Notes: generated by a model from the letters alone, not told the origin. A stretch of 37,521 nucleotides of DNA from an uncultured Eubacterium sp. (GCA_910589045.1 CAJUSH010000035.1:1-37521); one strand, 5' to 3'. Positions 7,180 to 15,183 are shown, counted from the stretch's first letter. Numbers and translations are program-made.

Positions 7180-8655
7180 TTATGCCTTGCCGGACAGCTC
7201 CCGCATCTCCTCGGAAATCGTGTAGATCTCGTTTAAGAGATCATTCATATCCTTCAATGCGCCCATGCTGCTGTCACTGAGTGCCAGTGAGCTGTCCGTG
7301 GAAGCCGCCACCTGCTCACTGGTCGCGGAAAGATTGGAAATGCTGTCGGAAATCACCGTGTTCGCGGCCACAACATCCTCCACAGCCTTGCTCACACGCT
7401 TTACATTGCCGTAAAGGCCGTCGCTGTTCTGCTGAATATCCGTCAGCTTATCCCCGGTAACCGTAATCATCTCATTTTGCTTCTCCGCATAAACCGCCGA
7501 CTGTGACATACTCTCGGATGCCGTCTCCGCATCGCGGGTCAGTCGGTTGATAATCTCGGAAATCTGCTCCGTTGCCTCCTTTGTACCCTCGGAGAGATTG
7601 CGGATCTCGTCCGCTACAACCGCAAATCCCTTGCCGGCCTCTCCCGCGCGTGCCGCCTCGATGGATGCGTTTAACGCGAGAAGGTTTGTCTGGCTGGAAA
7701 TGCCAAGGATCGTCTCGGTGATCGCCTCGACCTCCTTGATGCTTGCATTCAGATTCTTTGTCGTCTGCTCAGTCTCATGGCTGATCTTTGCAACCTCAAG
7801 CGCCTGCGTTTTCAGCTTGCCGATGAGCTTTACGCCCTCCTCGACAGCCGCCTTGGTGGACTCGGAAAGCTCGCTCATCTCCCGGGTCTGCGTCTCCACC
7901 TGCTGCACGGTCTGCTGAATCTCAAGCGTCTGTGCCGTCTGCTGCTCAATCGCCTCCGCAGTCAGCTTCGTACTCTCCGCGATCTCACCGATGGAGCTGT
8001 GGCTGGAATCCATACACTCGTTTAACGTGTCAGAAACCTCCATCGCCTGCTGAAATTTGTCTGCCAGCTCCTTGGAATGCTTTACGACCTCCTTTGCCAC
8101 CCGCGCCTGTGCCGCCGCGCGCTCCTCGATCAGCTCCATGTTCTCCTGCGCATGTGCCTGCTGCATGGAAATGATAAGCCTGCATGTAACGCATGCCACA
8201 ATGATCAGCAGCATCTCCACCACGACATTCTGCATCTGCACCTTTTCCGGGAAACGCAGCGCAACCGAAACAAAGAAAACAGCGTTCGCTAAAACCGCAA
8301 CCACCGCACTGACCATAATCAGCTGCTTATCCTGAAAAATCATAACCATAATGGCGATCGGAAACACATAGGCATAAACAAAATCGTCCTTGTATGTAAA
8401 AAGTATGGACAGATATGCCACACAGGTCGAGAACGACACGATATGGCGGTAGATCCCAGATGATTTATAAATTCTGACACACACCACATTTATCACAAGT
8501 ACTGCTGCCAGGATCAGGCATCTTACGATTATGGCCGCATCCTGCCGTCCAAAAAATGCAAGCAGGCTGATCACCAGCATGCTCGCCGTAATAATATTAC
8601 TGATAAGACTCGCCATCCGATTCTGGTCTGACAAATGCTTCTCCCTCACATCCAT
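7180..8655 (-). CDS. Methyl-accepting chemotaxis protein with six-helix membrane input domain
   Basis: A 491-residue receptor. About six hydrophobic segments fill residues 15-165 with only short loops, so there is no extracellular ligand-binding domain; sensing would be within the membrane or cytoplasmic. The remainder is a long coiled-coil signalling domain whose hairpin tip has the conserved sequence TNLLALNASIEAARAGEAGK followed by GFAVVADEIRNLSE. In the family the tip binds CheW and CheA. ATG 8655 is preceded by GGAGGGTTTTCCTT; the open frame extends 15 codons further with no ribosome binding site. No che or flagellar genes are adjacent, so it is an orphan receptor implying motility elsewhere in the genome. 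Confidence 0.93.
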   Translation of the reverse strand: MDVREKHLSDQNRMASLISNIITASMLVISLLAFFGRQDAAIIVRCLILAAVLVINVVCVRIYKSSGIYRHIVSFSTCVAYLSILFTYKDDFVYAYVFPIAIMVMIFQDKQLIMVSAVVAVLANAVFFVSVALRFPEKVQMQNVVVEMLLIIVACVTCRLIISMQQAHAQENMELIEERAAAQARVAKEVVKHSKELADKFQQAMEVSDTLNECMDSSHSSIGEIAESTKLTAEAIEQQTAQTLEIQQTVQQVETQTREMSELSESTKAAVEEGVKLIGKLKTQALEVAKISHETEQTTKNLNASIKEVEAITETILGISSQTNLLALNASIEAARAGEAGKGFAVVADEIRNLSEGTKEATEQISEIINRLTRDAETASESMSQSAVYAEKQNEMITVTGDKLTDIQQNSDGLYGNVKRVSKAVEDVVAANTVISDSISNLSATSEQVAASTDSSLALSDSSMGALKDMNDLLNEIYTISEEMRELSGKA

Positions 8656-8760
8656 AAGGAAAACCCTCCTTTTCAAGTCTTTTGTCAATTGCTCATACAT
8701 TGTAATTTTACTACAAAACCATAGCTCAAATCAATATCCTTTTGTCGAATGTAAATTTTT

Positions 8761-8790
8761 TTGTTCCCGCCTTTTGAAATATGCTATACT
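8761..8790 (+). promoter_or_regulatory. Promoter of the LysE-type transporter
   Basis: An extended -10, TGCTATACT (8782-8790), lies 18 bases after a weak -35 TTGTTC (8761-8766). It sits 47 bases before the ATG at 8837 and is divergent from the chemotaxis receptor promoter region. Confidence 0.55.
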
Positions 8791-8836
8791 GAACCCATGG
8801 GATTACCCGCATGCTATGAATCAAAGGAGCTTTATT

Positions 8837-9430
8837 ATGCATTTATCAACCTTCCTCTCACTGGCGGCATACGCCTGTGCAACGACCTTTTCCCCCGGCC
8901 CGAACAATGTGCTTCTGCTCTCCTCCACGGGACAGTACGGCTTCCGGAAATGCCTTCCCCTCATGCGCGGCATCTGGACGGGACTGCTCACAGTCATGCT
9001 CATCTGCGGCTTCTTCTGCGCATTTCTCGGCAGTCTCATCCCCGCGATCGAGCAATATGCCCGCTTTGCAGGCGCCGCCTACATTGTCTGGCTCGGGATT
9101 AAAACCCTCACACGCCCGGCTGCCGCAAAGGAGACCCGGGAAGCGGTGCCGCTGCGCTTTGTAAACGGCTTCCTGCTTCAGTTTTTAAACGTGAAAATAC
9201 TTATGCTCGGCATCGCTGCCTACTGCAGCTTCGTCCTGCCCTACGGCACAGGTGCTGCCTCCACACTCATTTTCGCGGTCACGATGGCGGCCTGCGCCGC
9301 CGCCGGAAACCTCATCTGGGCGACTGCCGGCTCCCTGCTCTTTCCCGTTTACAGCCGCCACTACCGCCTGTTCAATGTAATCATGGCGCTGCTCCTGTTC
9401 TGGTGCGTCTGCAAAATACTGTTCGTCTGA
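8837..9430 (+). CDS. LysE/RhtB family amino acid exporter
   Basis: A 197-residue membrane protein with five or six hydrophobic segments. The N-terminus contains FSPGPNNVLLLSS, matching the signature of LysE/RhtB exporters (typically PGP followed by a small polar residue), and LQFLNVKILM fits the conserved mid-protein Asn-Pro/Lys region. The family exports amino acids such as lysine, threonine or homoserine lactone by proton exchange; the substrate here is not predictable. The ATG follows AAAGGAGC. A much longer open frame reaches upstream to 8531, but it overlaps the divergent receptor and lacks a start signal. It is probably monocistronic. Confidence 0.88.
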   Translation: MHLSTFLSLAAYACATTFSPGPNNVLLLSSTGQYGFRKCLPLMRGIWTGLLTVMLICGFFCAFLGSLIPAIEQYARFAGAAYIVWLGIKTLTRPAAAKETREAVPLRFVNGFLLQFLNVKILMLGIAAYCSFVLPYGTGAASTLIFAVTMAACAAAGNLIWATAGSLLFPVYSRHYRLFNVIMALLLFWCVCKILFV

Positions 9431-9456
9431 ATCCCGGCCGCAGGCGCAAGGTCCCC

Positions 9457-9519
9457 TCACGCCTCCGCCAACAGCGCCCGGGGCGCGACGTCGTCGATAA
9501 TGAGACGGTCATATTTCAT
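9457..9519 (-). CDS. Possible 20-residue ORF or 5' remnant after the serine hydrolase
   Basis: An ATG at 9519 lies 5 bases after GGAGGT and overlaps the last codons of the serine hydrolase in another frame. It encodes MKYDRLIIDDVAPRALLAEA and then a stop. The ribosome binding site is strong, but the peptide resembles the beginning of a longer protein, so it may be the surviving 5' end of a truncated gene. No function can be assigned. Confidence 0.25.
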   Translation of the reverse strand: MKYDRLIIDDVAPRALLAEA

Positions 9520-10765
9520 TGCCGACCTCCATGATCTGCTGCTGCGAATGCAGGGGCACAAGCGTCTCCAGCGCCGAGAACAGAATGTTTCGCATCTTTC
9601 TCGTATAGCGGGTCGTCCCGGTATTCATCCGCTGATTCATGATCAGAAGCGTCAGCTCATTCACGGGGTCGTTCATCATATAGGCGCCCAGCCAGCCGTC
9701 CCAGCCATACTCGCCCTTGCTGCCAAAGGACACCGCGCGTCCCGGCTCCTCCAGAATGCGCATCAGGTTTCCGTAGCTGTAGCCCGGCAGGCTTTCCCAG
9801 ACGATGCCTGCCCGCTGCGCATCCGTAAGGCCTGCGCTGATCATGTACTCCCATGTTTTTTCGGAGATCAGCTTTACGCCCTCCTCCGTCTTTCCCCGCG
9901 CGGTCAGCATCGACGCAAATTTTGCGGCGTCATTGATGGTGCCCGCCAGCCCCGCGCCGCCGGACTCAAATGCAGGCGCCTTTGCCATGCGGGTAGCGAT
10001 GCCCAGATGATTCGGCTCCCGCTCCGCCAGGGCGCCCGCCTGTTCGTCCCAATCATACACCTTTGCAAGGCGTGACTGCTTTTCGCCTGGCACGAAAAAC
10101 CCGGTGTCCGCCATATGCAGCGGCTCAAAAATCCGCTGCTCCAAAAATTGTCCGAAGCGCATCCCGCTGATCTTTTCCACAACTGCGCCCAGCACGTCCG
10201 CACACAGACCGTAATTCCAGCGCATTCCCGGCTCAAACAGCAGGGGAATCTTTCCGATGCGTCCCACTACCTCCTGTGTGGATAGCGCCGCGTCGGTATC
10301 CAGCTTCGCAATGATCTCGCGGATCAGCGCATCCGTCTGCGCGTCCGTCTCGTCCGCTGATCCCCCCGGGTAGGAGAGCCCGGCAGTCATATTCAGCAGA
10401 TGGCGGATCTGCACCGGCGTCTGAACGGAAATTTTTTTGCCGTCCCTGATATAATACTGATCCTGGAATTCCGGAAAAAAATCGTATACCGGAGCCAGCA
10501 AATCCAGCCTTCCCTCCTCTACGAGCATCATCACGGCAACCGCCGTGACCGGCTTTGTCATCGAGTAAAACCGGAAAATCGTGTCCCGGGAAAGCGGTTT
10601 TTTCCCGGCGATATCACGGTATCCGCTCTCGTAATAGCAAAGCTCCCTGCCATGCTGTAAAACCATACAGCTCGCACCGGACACAAACCGGTCCGCCACC
10701 ATCTCGTCCAAAATGTCCTGCAGGCGCGCCAGTTTCCCGGGTGCTATCTTCTGCATACTGTCCAT
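9509..10765 (-). CDS. Serine hydrolase, class C beta-lactamase/esterase fold
   Basis: A 418-residue protein of the beta-lactamase-like transpeptidase superfamily. The nucleophile motif is Ser-x-x-Lys in FYSMTKP (Ser68, Lys71), and the second motif is Tyr185-Gly-Leu in RWNYGLCADVLG, the version common in EstB-type esterases and D-aminopeptidase relatives rather than true beta-lactamases. A Gly-rich GEYGWDGWLG near the C-terminus replaces the KTG box. No signal peptide is evident, so it is probably cytoplasmic. ATG 10765 follows TAGGAGAGAGAAC. It follows the alpha/beta hydrolase on the same strand, suggesting a two-gene ester-hydrolysing operon; substrate unknown. Confidence 0.85.
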   Translation of the reverse strand: MDSMQKIAPGKLARLQDILDEMVADRFVSGASCMVLQHGRELCYYESGYRDIAGKKPLSRDTIFRFYSMTKPVTAVAVMMLVEEGRLDLLAPVYDFFPEFQDQYYIRDGKKISVQTPVQIRHLLNMTAGLSYPGGSADETDAQTDALIREIIAKLDTDAALSTQEVVGRIGKIPLLFEPGMRWNYGLCADVLGAVVEKISGMRFGQFLEQRIFEPLHMADTGFFVPGEKQSRLAKVYDWDEQAGALAEREPNHLGIATRMAKAPAFESGGAGLAGTINDAAKFASMLTARGKTEEGVKLISEKTWEYMISAGLTDAQRAGIVWESLPGYSYGNLMRILEEPGRAVSFGSKGEYGWDGWLGAYMMNDPVNELTLLIMNQRMNTGTTRYTRKMRNILFSALETLVPLHSQQQIMEVGNEI

Positions 10766-10870
10766 GTTCTCTCTCCTAACTGTTCCGTGTACCGGCAACC
10801 CTGTGAAATGCTTCTCCAGCACCGCAGCACTCCCGCGCCCAAATGCTCTGCCATGCGGTCCGTCTCCCGT

Positions 10871-11722
10871 TTACGTTTCGTCCGCCTCATCCTGCATCGC
10901 AACCTCCATCATCCAGATATATGCGAGCTCCATCCAGCTCTCACACGAAGGCTCGATCCCGAAACCGTCCGGGGCCTGGGTCAGCTCATTGGCAAGCGCC
11001 AGTCCATGCCCGCCCTTCATATATAAATGCAGCTCCACCGGAATGCCCTTCTGCCTGCACGCCATTGCCAGCAGCAGTGAATTTTCCGGCGGCACGGACA
11101 CATCCTCCCCGCCGTGCCAGATAAAGGTGGGCGGCATATCCCGGTTCACCTGCTTTTCGATGGAGAGCTCCTCCCGGCGCTTCGCATCACCGGCCGCCTC
11201 TCCCATCAGATTTTGAAAGGAGCCCTCATGGGCATACACACCGGAGCTTATGACCGGATAGTTTAAAATGAGTCCCGCCGGGCGAAGCTGTCCGGCCTGC
11301 CTTAGCTCCACGCCGAGCGCATCCAGAAGGTAGGGCTTATTCCAGAACACGCCGTAGCAGGCCGCCAGATGCCCGCCTGCCGAGGAGCCCTCCACAAAGA
11401 TCTGCCGCGGATTTACGCCCCAGTCCGCACTGTTTTCACGCACGAGCAGCACCGCCAGTGCAAGCTGCAGCAGTGCGGTCGGAAACGTCTCGGGCGCAAC
11501 GGAATAGCGCAGCACCGCCGCGTGGCATCCCCTGCTGTTCCACTGGATCGCGAACTGCTCCGCCTCGCGGTTGGACAGAAATTCATAGCCCCCGCCGGGA
11601 CAGATAATAATCAGCGGTGCCGGCTCCATGCGCACATCCGCGTACTGCGAAAGGAGGTAGGTCGTGAGCACGGCCTCCTCCGTTTCTTCATCTATTGCTA
11701 ATCTGATCTCTTCGTGTATCAT
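10871..11722 (-). CDS. Alpha/beta hydrolase, esterase/lipase (BD-FAE-like)
   Basis: A 283-residue alpha/beta hydrolase. The oxyanion-hole segment is CPGGGY (41-46), the nucleophile elbow is GSSAG with Ser114, and the acid and base are probably Asp207 (HGGEDVSVP) and His239 (KGGHGL). The pattern matches small carbohydrate esterases and deacetylases that remove acetyl or other acyl groups, cytoplasmic here because no signal sequence is present. ATG 11722 follows GCAGGAGAAAAGTA. It is the first gene of a probable operon with the serine hydrolase about 105 bases downstream. Exact substrate is not predictable. Confidence 0.87.
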   Translation of the reverse strand: MIHEEIRLAIDEETEEAVLTTYLLSQYADVRMEPAPLIIICPGGGYEFLSNREAEQFAIQWNSRGCHAAVLRYSVAPETFPTALLQLALAVLLVRENSADWGVNPRQIFVEGSSAGGHLAACYGVFWNKPYLLDALGVELRQAGQLRPAGLILNYPVISSGVYAHEGSFQNLMGEAAGDAKRREELSIEKQVNRDMPPTFIWHGGEDVSVPPENSLLLAMACRQKGIPVELHLYMKGGHGLALANELTQAPDGFGIEPSCESWMELAYIWMMEVAMQDEADET

Positions 11723-11787
11723 TACTTTTCTCCTGCTGAATCCGTTAGCCTCTGTTGTACCTCGTTAAGTGTCCGTATACACTGTCC

Positions 11788-11816
11788 GCAAACCGCCGGC
11801 TGCCCCTTCGGTTTGC
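11788..11816. promoter_or_regulatory. Inverted repeat in the leader of the hydrolase operon
   Basis: Perfect arms GCAAACCG and CGGTTTGC separated by 13 bases, downstream of the predicted minus-strand -10. It would lie in the 5' untranslated leader, about 65 bases before the start codon. Either an operator or an RNA hairpin is possible. Confidence 0.4.
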
Positions 11817-11838
11817 GTTCGTTAAGCGTTCGAGTACT

Positions 11839-11847
11839 ATTATAGCA
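11839..11847 (-). promoter_or_regulatory. Extended -10 promoter of the alpha/beta hydrolase operon
   Basis: TGCTATAAT on the minus strand is a consensus extended -10. No good -35 is present, as is common for extended -10 promoters. The implied leader is about 110 bases long. Confidence 0.5.
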
Positions 11848-12173
11848 TAATCACAGAGCACTTGCTATGCTTTTCATGTCCAAACTGCTCTCTGAATCAT
11901 GTTTTCCCCGCAGCCCCGCAGTACATGCGCGGCTCGGGTATGAAAAGCAGCAGCCCGCTGACGATTTCAAAAGAACCGGAAATAAATGCTATTAGCAAAA
12001 AAGAAAATGCCGCTGAAACGTTTGCCGATTTAAAAGATATTATCTGCCGGCGTAAGCCTTACAGACATTGACAAAATCAAAGAATAAATATGTCACACAA
12101 ATCAAAGGTGCAGCGTCTTTGGAATGCGCCAGGACTTTACACCTTTTTCAATAAGCGCCGCCATCAGCTGAGC

Positions 12174-13373
12174 TCAGCACTCCTCACACACCTGGAAAAT
12201 ATAAAATTTCAGATAATAGCTCTCCTGCGCCGCCCATAAAATCGGGTGGTCCGGGGACTGGGTGCGAAATTCTACCTGCCGCAGGCGCTTGTGCGCAGAG
12301 TGCGCCGCCTCACGGATTGTCTTTGCAAACAGCTCCTGTGTCATAAAATGAGAGCATGAGCAGGTCGCCAGAAAGCCGCCGTCCGCTGTCAGCTTCAGCC
12401 CCTCCCGGTTGATCTCCCGATAGCCCCGGATTGCGTTTTTAGTTGCCTCACGGGACTTCGTGAACGCAGGCGGGTCAAGAATGACCACGTCGTAGCGCTC
12501 CCCCGCAGCCGCCAGGCGCGGCAGCTCGTCCAAAACATTCACACAGCGAAAATGTACCCGATCCTCCAGACCGTTGCGCCGCGCGTTTGCCTGCGCCTGA
12601 TCCAGCGCAAACTGTGAGATATCCAGTCCCGTCACCTCGGCAGCCCCTGCAATCCCGGCATTTAACGCAAAGGTTCCCATATGGGTGAAGCAGTCCAGCA
12701 CCCTTTTTCCCCGGCAGATACGCTGCATCGCCAGACGGTTGTATTTCTGATCCAGGAAAAATCCGGTTTTCTGTCCGTTTACGACATCCACCAGGTAGTG
12801 CACGCCGTTTTCCGTGATCTCCACATTCGTATCAAATTCTTCGCCGATAAAGCCCTTTACCCTTTGCAGGCCCTCTTTTTTCCGTTCATTCGCGTCGCTG
12901 CGCTCGTAAACACCGCGTATGCATATGCCGTCCGCCGCAAGTATTTCCTTTAAAAGATCAATAATGGTATGCTTAAACTGCTCCATGCCAAGCGCCAGAC
13001 ACTGCACTACGAGCACATCCTCATACTTATCAGCCACAAAGCCCGGCAGAAAATCCGCTTCCCCGAAAATCACACGGCAGGAGCCGGTATCCACGGTCGC
13101 TTTGCGGTAATCCCAGGCCCGCTGCAGGCGCATCCGAAGAAACGCACGGTCAACCTCCTGCCCGGTGCGCCGCGTCATCATGCGCACCCTTATTTTTGAA
13201 TTTATGTTGATAAACCCGCGTCCCATGGGATAGCCGTCAAAATCATGTACGACTACCATATCTCCGTTTTGAAACGAGCCTGTCACCGTGTCAATCTCAT
13301 TGTCAAAAATCCACATGCCGCCCGCCTTGATGACGCGGCCCTCACCCCTTTTTAATGTAACAATTGTGCTCAT
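12174..13373 (-). CDS. rlmI: Class I rRNA (cytosine-C5) methyltransferase, RlmI-like
   Basis: A 399-residue protein. An N-terminal PUA-like region (about 1-70; GRGFINI in the PUA core), a central EEHEE-type region and a C-terminal Rossmann methyltransferase are all present. The SAM site is VLDCFTHMGTFALNAG (225-240), with VVILDPPAFTKS (about 297-308) and a catalytic TCSCSHF cysteine motif, as in RlmI that makes m5C1962 in 23S rRNA. The GQKTGFFLDQK stretch is also typical. Two starts are close, at 13379 and 13373; AGAAGG gives better spacing to 13373. It appears monocistronic. Confidence 0.88.
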   Translation of the reverse strand: MSTIVTLKRGEGRVIKAGGMWIFDNEIDTVTGSFQNGDMVVVHDFDGYPMGRGFININSKIRVRMMTRRTGQEVDRAFLRMRLQRAWDYRKATVDTGSCRVIFGEADFLPGFVADKYEDVLVVQCLALGMEQFKHTIIDLLKEILAADGICIRGVYERSDANERKKEGLQRVKGFIGEEFDTNVEITENGVHYLVDVVNGQKTGFFLDQKYNRLAMQRICRGKRVLDCFTHMGTFALNAGIAGAAEVTGLDISQFALDQAQANARRNGLEDRVHFRCVNVLDELPRLAAAGERYDVVILDPPAFTKSREATKNAIRGYREINREGLKLTADGGFLATCSCSHFMTQELFAKTIREAAHSAHKRLRQVEFRTQSPDHPILWAAQESYYLKFYIFQVCEEC

Positions 13374-13416
13374 TGCCATGCCCTTCTTTATCTGGTATTC
13401 TTACTTATGGCGCGTC

Positions 13417-13656
13417 TCACCGCACCTCGCAGGAGATACGAAATTTCTGCTCCTCCCATCCCACGCCGGGTTCCGCCTTCATCGTTATGTCCAAAAGAAC
13501 GTTATCTGTCAGCCGCTGCATCCTGAATATCCTTTCCTCCCTGTACTCCGCCAGCATCTTGCCGCTATGGTTTTGCTTAAGCAGACTTCCTCTCAAACGG
13601 TAATTGATTACTGGCTCTATGATAACAGCTTTTCGGATAAAATACCATATTTTCAC
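13417..13656 (-). pseudogene. Possible gene remnant or small hypothetical ORF
   Basis: An open frame of 79 residues upstream of the RlmI-type gene on the same strand. No ribosome binding site precedes the ATG at 13656. Its last 40 or so residues (LLDITMKAEPGVGWEEQKF) read like the end of a real beta-rich domain, whereas the first part does not. A 3' fragment of a decayed gene is the likeliest reading, and chance is possible. I do not recognise the family. Confidence 0.25.
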
Positions 13657-13801
13657 TTAAATGAAAAAACAAATTTTTAACGCCCTGCAAGATATGCCTG
13701 ATATTTCTATTTCATTTTCCGACAGCACATTCAACAAATCACCGGGCTTTTCTAATGCCGCCTTAAACATTTCCCTTTTCCTAGCTAAAAGCAGCGGATT
13801 G

Positions 13802-13810
13802 TGTTATACT
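13802..13810 (+). promoter_or_regulatory. Extended -10 promoter driving the omegaRNA-like leader and lacI
   Basis: TGTTATACT is a near-consensus extended -10 without a good -35. The expected start near 13817 would make about 143 bases of leader before the lacI start codon, and this leader is the TnpB/omegaRNA-like segment. Confidence 0.5.
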
Positions 13811-13815
13811 TGCTC

Positions 13816-13917
13816 ATGGGAATACAGAATGATTGTACAGGGCCGGTGAGTCTTGCATCAGCGCCCGTGAAGCTCGCAGGCTGCGGGGTTGATGACGCAG
13901 AAAGCCCATTGACTTAA
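13816..13917 (+). pseudogene. Truncated TnpB (IS200/IS605 OrfB) C-terminal tail
   Basis: A 33-codon open frame beginning MGIQNDCTGPVSLASAPVKL and ending TAA inside the terminal hairpin. Its Ser/Ala/Val-rich sequence and its overlap with a right-end hairpin resemble the variable C-terminal tails of clostridial TnpB proteins. The RuvC and zinc-finger domains are missing, so no nuclease can be made. The assignment is from memory of the family and is tentative; the left boundary of the remnant is not visible. Confidence 0.4.
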
Positions 13918-13933
13918 GCAATGGGCAGTTCAC
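13840..13933 (+). mobile_element. Solo IS200/IS605 right end with omegaRNA-like scaffold
   Basis: The segment ends with the perfect hairpin GCCCATTG-ACTTAAG-CAATGGGC (13904-13926) and then AGTTCAC, the arrangement typical of IS605-group right ends, where TTCAC or TTCAA abuts the flanking DNA. Upstream GC-rich arms (around 13860-13900) can fold further. In intact elements this 3' region is the TnpB omegaRNA scaffold, and the bases just after the right end (13934-13953) would be the guide. No transposase or left end is present. The guide-position bases contain the ribosome binding site of lacI. Confidence 0.5.
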
Positions 13934-13959
13934 GAATACGGAATGCAGAGGTGTTTCAT

Positions 13960-14985
13960 TTGAAGATAAAAATGGCAGACGTGGCAAGATATTTAGGAAT
14001 TTCAAAAGCGACGGTTTCCCTGGCGGTTAACGGGAAGCCGGGAGTCAATGAGCAGACAAGGCAGAAAATTCTTCAATGCATTGCGCAGATGGAGAAAAAT
14101 GACGGCATCATACTGGAAAAAAACGTGCCAAAGCAATTGCATTCACTTCGGATTATTAAAGTCGTCATCTTGAATCACCGTAAACAGGTGGTATGTGACC
14201 CGGAGCTGGATTTATGGTCAGAGGTTTTGAGCACCTTTGACATCGAGGCGCGCAAAAGAGGGTATTTATATGGGCTTACTTATCTGAATGAGACAGACGA
14301 GGATCTGCAGGCGATTATAGATGAATGCAATTTAGACATCGTTGCCGGTGTCATTTTATATGGGACAGAAATGTCTGTGACGGATCACAGGATGATACGT
14401 CAGATACATAAGCCTCTGGTCATCTACGACTATGAGATGCCGGACGGCGCTTACAGCTCGGTCTGCATTGACAATACCAGAGCGGTGGAAATGGCATTAA
14501 GCGTTCTGAACAAAGCAGGCGCATCGGATATTTGCTATTTAGGTACGGGCAAGGACATTTATAATTTTAACAAACGCAGGGAGGCGTACCAGTATCTGTT
14601 GTCAAAAAGAGAACTGTTTCCGCAAAAGGGCGACATGGTCATACTGGGAAATACCATAGAGGAAATTACAAGGCAGGCGATTGACTATTTGAATACGCAT
14701 AAATTACCGAATGCGTTTCTTATGGAAAATTACCAGGTGTCTATCGGCATGTTAGCAGCCGTCCGAAAGCTTGGGATTATGATTCCGGAAGAACTGAAGC
14801 TGATCGGCATTGACGAGGTGCCCGATTATGTCGTGCAGGATATGAAGCTGACGTGCATTCGAATCCCGCATGTGGAACGCGCGATTATGGCTATGTTGCT
14901 TTTGGATGGAGAAATCAGCAGCTCCCTGAATACAAAGATCAAAGTATTTGCTGTTCCGGAACTGACAAAGGGGGACAGCGTATAA
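13960..14985 (+). CDS. LacI family transcriptional regulator of the glycoside operon
   Basis: A 341-residue regulator. The N-terminal DNA-binding HTH is KMADVARYLGISKATVSLAV (about residues 4-23) with a hinge NGKPGVNEQTRQ, followed by a periplasmic-binding-protein-like sensor domain ending near LIGIDEVPDY. I chose the TTG at 13960, giving MKIKMADVAR, because AGAGGTG lies 6 bases upstream; the ATG at 13972 would cut into the HTH. It is immediately upstream of, and codirectional with, the glycoside hydrolase operon, and a perfect LacI-type palindrome lies after that operon's promoter. It probably represses it until a sugar ligand binds. Its own leader is a TnpB-element relic. Confidence 0.9.
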   Translation: MKIKMADVARYLGISKATVSLAVNGKPGVNEQTRQKILQCIAQMEKNDGIILEKNVPKQLHSLRIIKVVILNHRKQVVCDPELDLWSEVLSTFDIEARKRGYLYGLTYLNETDEDLQAIIDECNLDIVAGVILYGTEMSVTDHRMIRQIHKPLVIYDYEMPDGAYSSVCIDNTRAVEMALSVLNKAGASDICYLGTGKDIYNFNKRREAYQYLLSKRELFPQKGDMVILGNTIEEITRQAIDYLNTHKLPNAFLMENYQVSIGMLAAVRKLGIMIPEELKLIGIDEVPDYVVQDMKLTCIRIPHVERAIMAMLLLDGEISSSLNTKIKVFAVPELTKGDSV

Positions 14986-15011
14986 GAGCAGGCATTTTAG
15001 ATATATGAGAA

Positions 15012-15066
15012 AACCGGGGTTTAAACAAATTTAAACAATTTGTTTTAAATTCCGGTTCTTTTTTGT
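15012..15066 (+). terminator. Terminator of lacI
   Basis: Arms AACCGGGGTTTAAA and TTTAAATTCCGGTT pair fully if two G-T wobbles are allowed, followed by CTTTTTTG. It separates lacI from the operon, which therefore needs its own promoter. Confidence 0.85.
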
Positions 15067-15136
15067 CTGTTTTGTTAAAAAATACCCGAACCAGGTTGAG
15101 TAAAGTGCCGATTTATTGAAAAATATGACAAAAACG

Positions 15137-15165
15137 TTGATAATTCTAAAAAATTATAATACAAT
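15137..15165 (+). promoter_or_regulatory. Promoter of the glycoside hydrolase operon
   Basis: -35 TTGATA (15137-15142) and -10 TACAAT (15160-15165) are separated by exactly 17 bases in very AT-rich DNA. The expected start is near 15172. A likely LacI operator follows at 15184, and a related half-match overlaps the -35. Confidence 0.75.
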
Positions 15166-15183
15166 ATGTTTATAAAATTTAAA

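Larger units (their letters stand above)
11723..12173. other. 451-base intergenic region upstream of the alpha/beta hydrolase
   Basis: Contains a minus-strand extended -10 (TGCTATAAT, 11839-11847) and a GCAAACCG/CGGTTTGC hairpin at 11788-11816. Two copies of CGTTAAG (11763-11769 and 11820-11826) flank the hairpin. From about 11930 to 12095 the base composition is more AT-rich than the neighbouring genes, and a plus-strand open frame of 69 codons (11862-12071) has no ribosome binding site or recognisable similarity; it could be decayed foreign DNA. Weak arms AAAGGTG/CACCTTT at 12104-12146 may end the RlmI-type transcript. Confidence 0.4.
13374..13815. other. 442-base region without a confident gene
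   Basis: Lies between the RlmI-type gene and the lacI leader. It holds one minus-strand open frame with protein-like character at its end (13417-13656), annotated separately, and AT-rich sequence after 13610. Nothing else coding was recognised up to the lacI promoter. Confidence 0.4.

Noticed and set aside
8531..8836. N-terminal extension of the LysE-type protein by about 100 residues.
   Set aside because: It overlaps the divergent receptor gene and both promoters. The ATG at 8837 has AAAGGAGC and the family N-terminus.
11862..12071. A 69-codon plus-strand open frame.
   Set aside because: No ribosome binding site, no recognisable family and mixed composition. It is mentioned only as part of the intergenic region.
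12104..12146. Inverted repeat AAAGGTG/CACCTTT after the RlmI-type gene as a terminator.
   Set aside because: The stem is only 7 bp with a 29-base loop and there is no T run in the right place, so it was not listed as a terminator.
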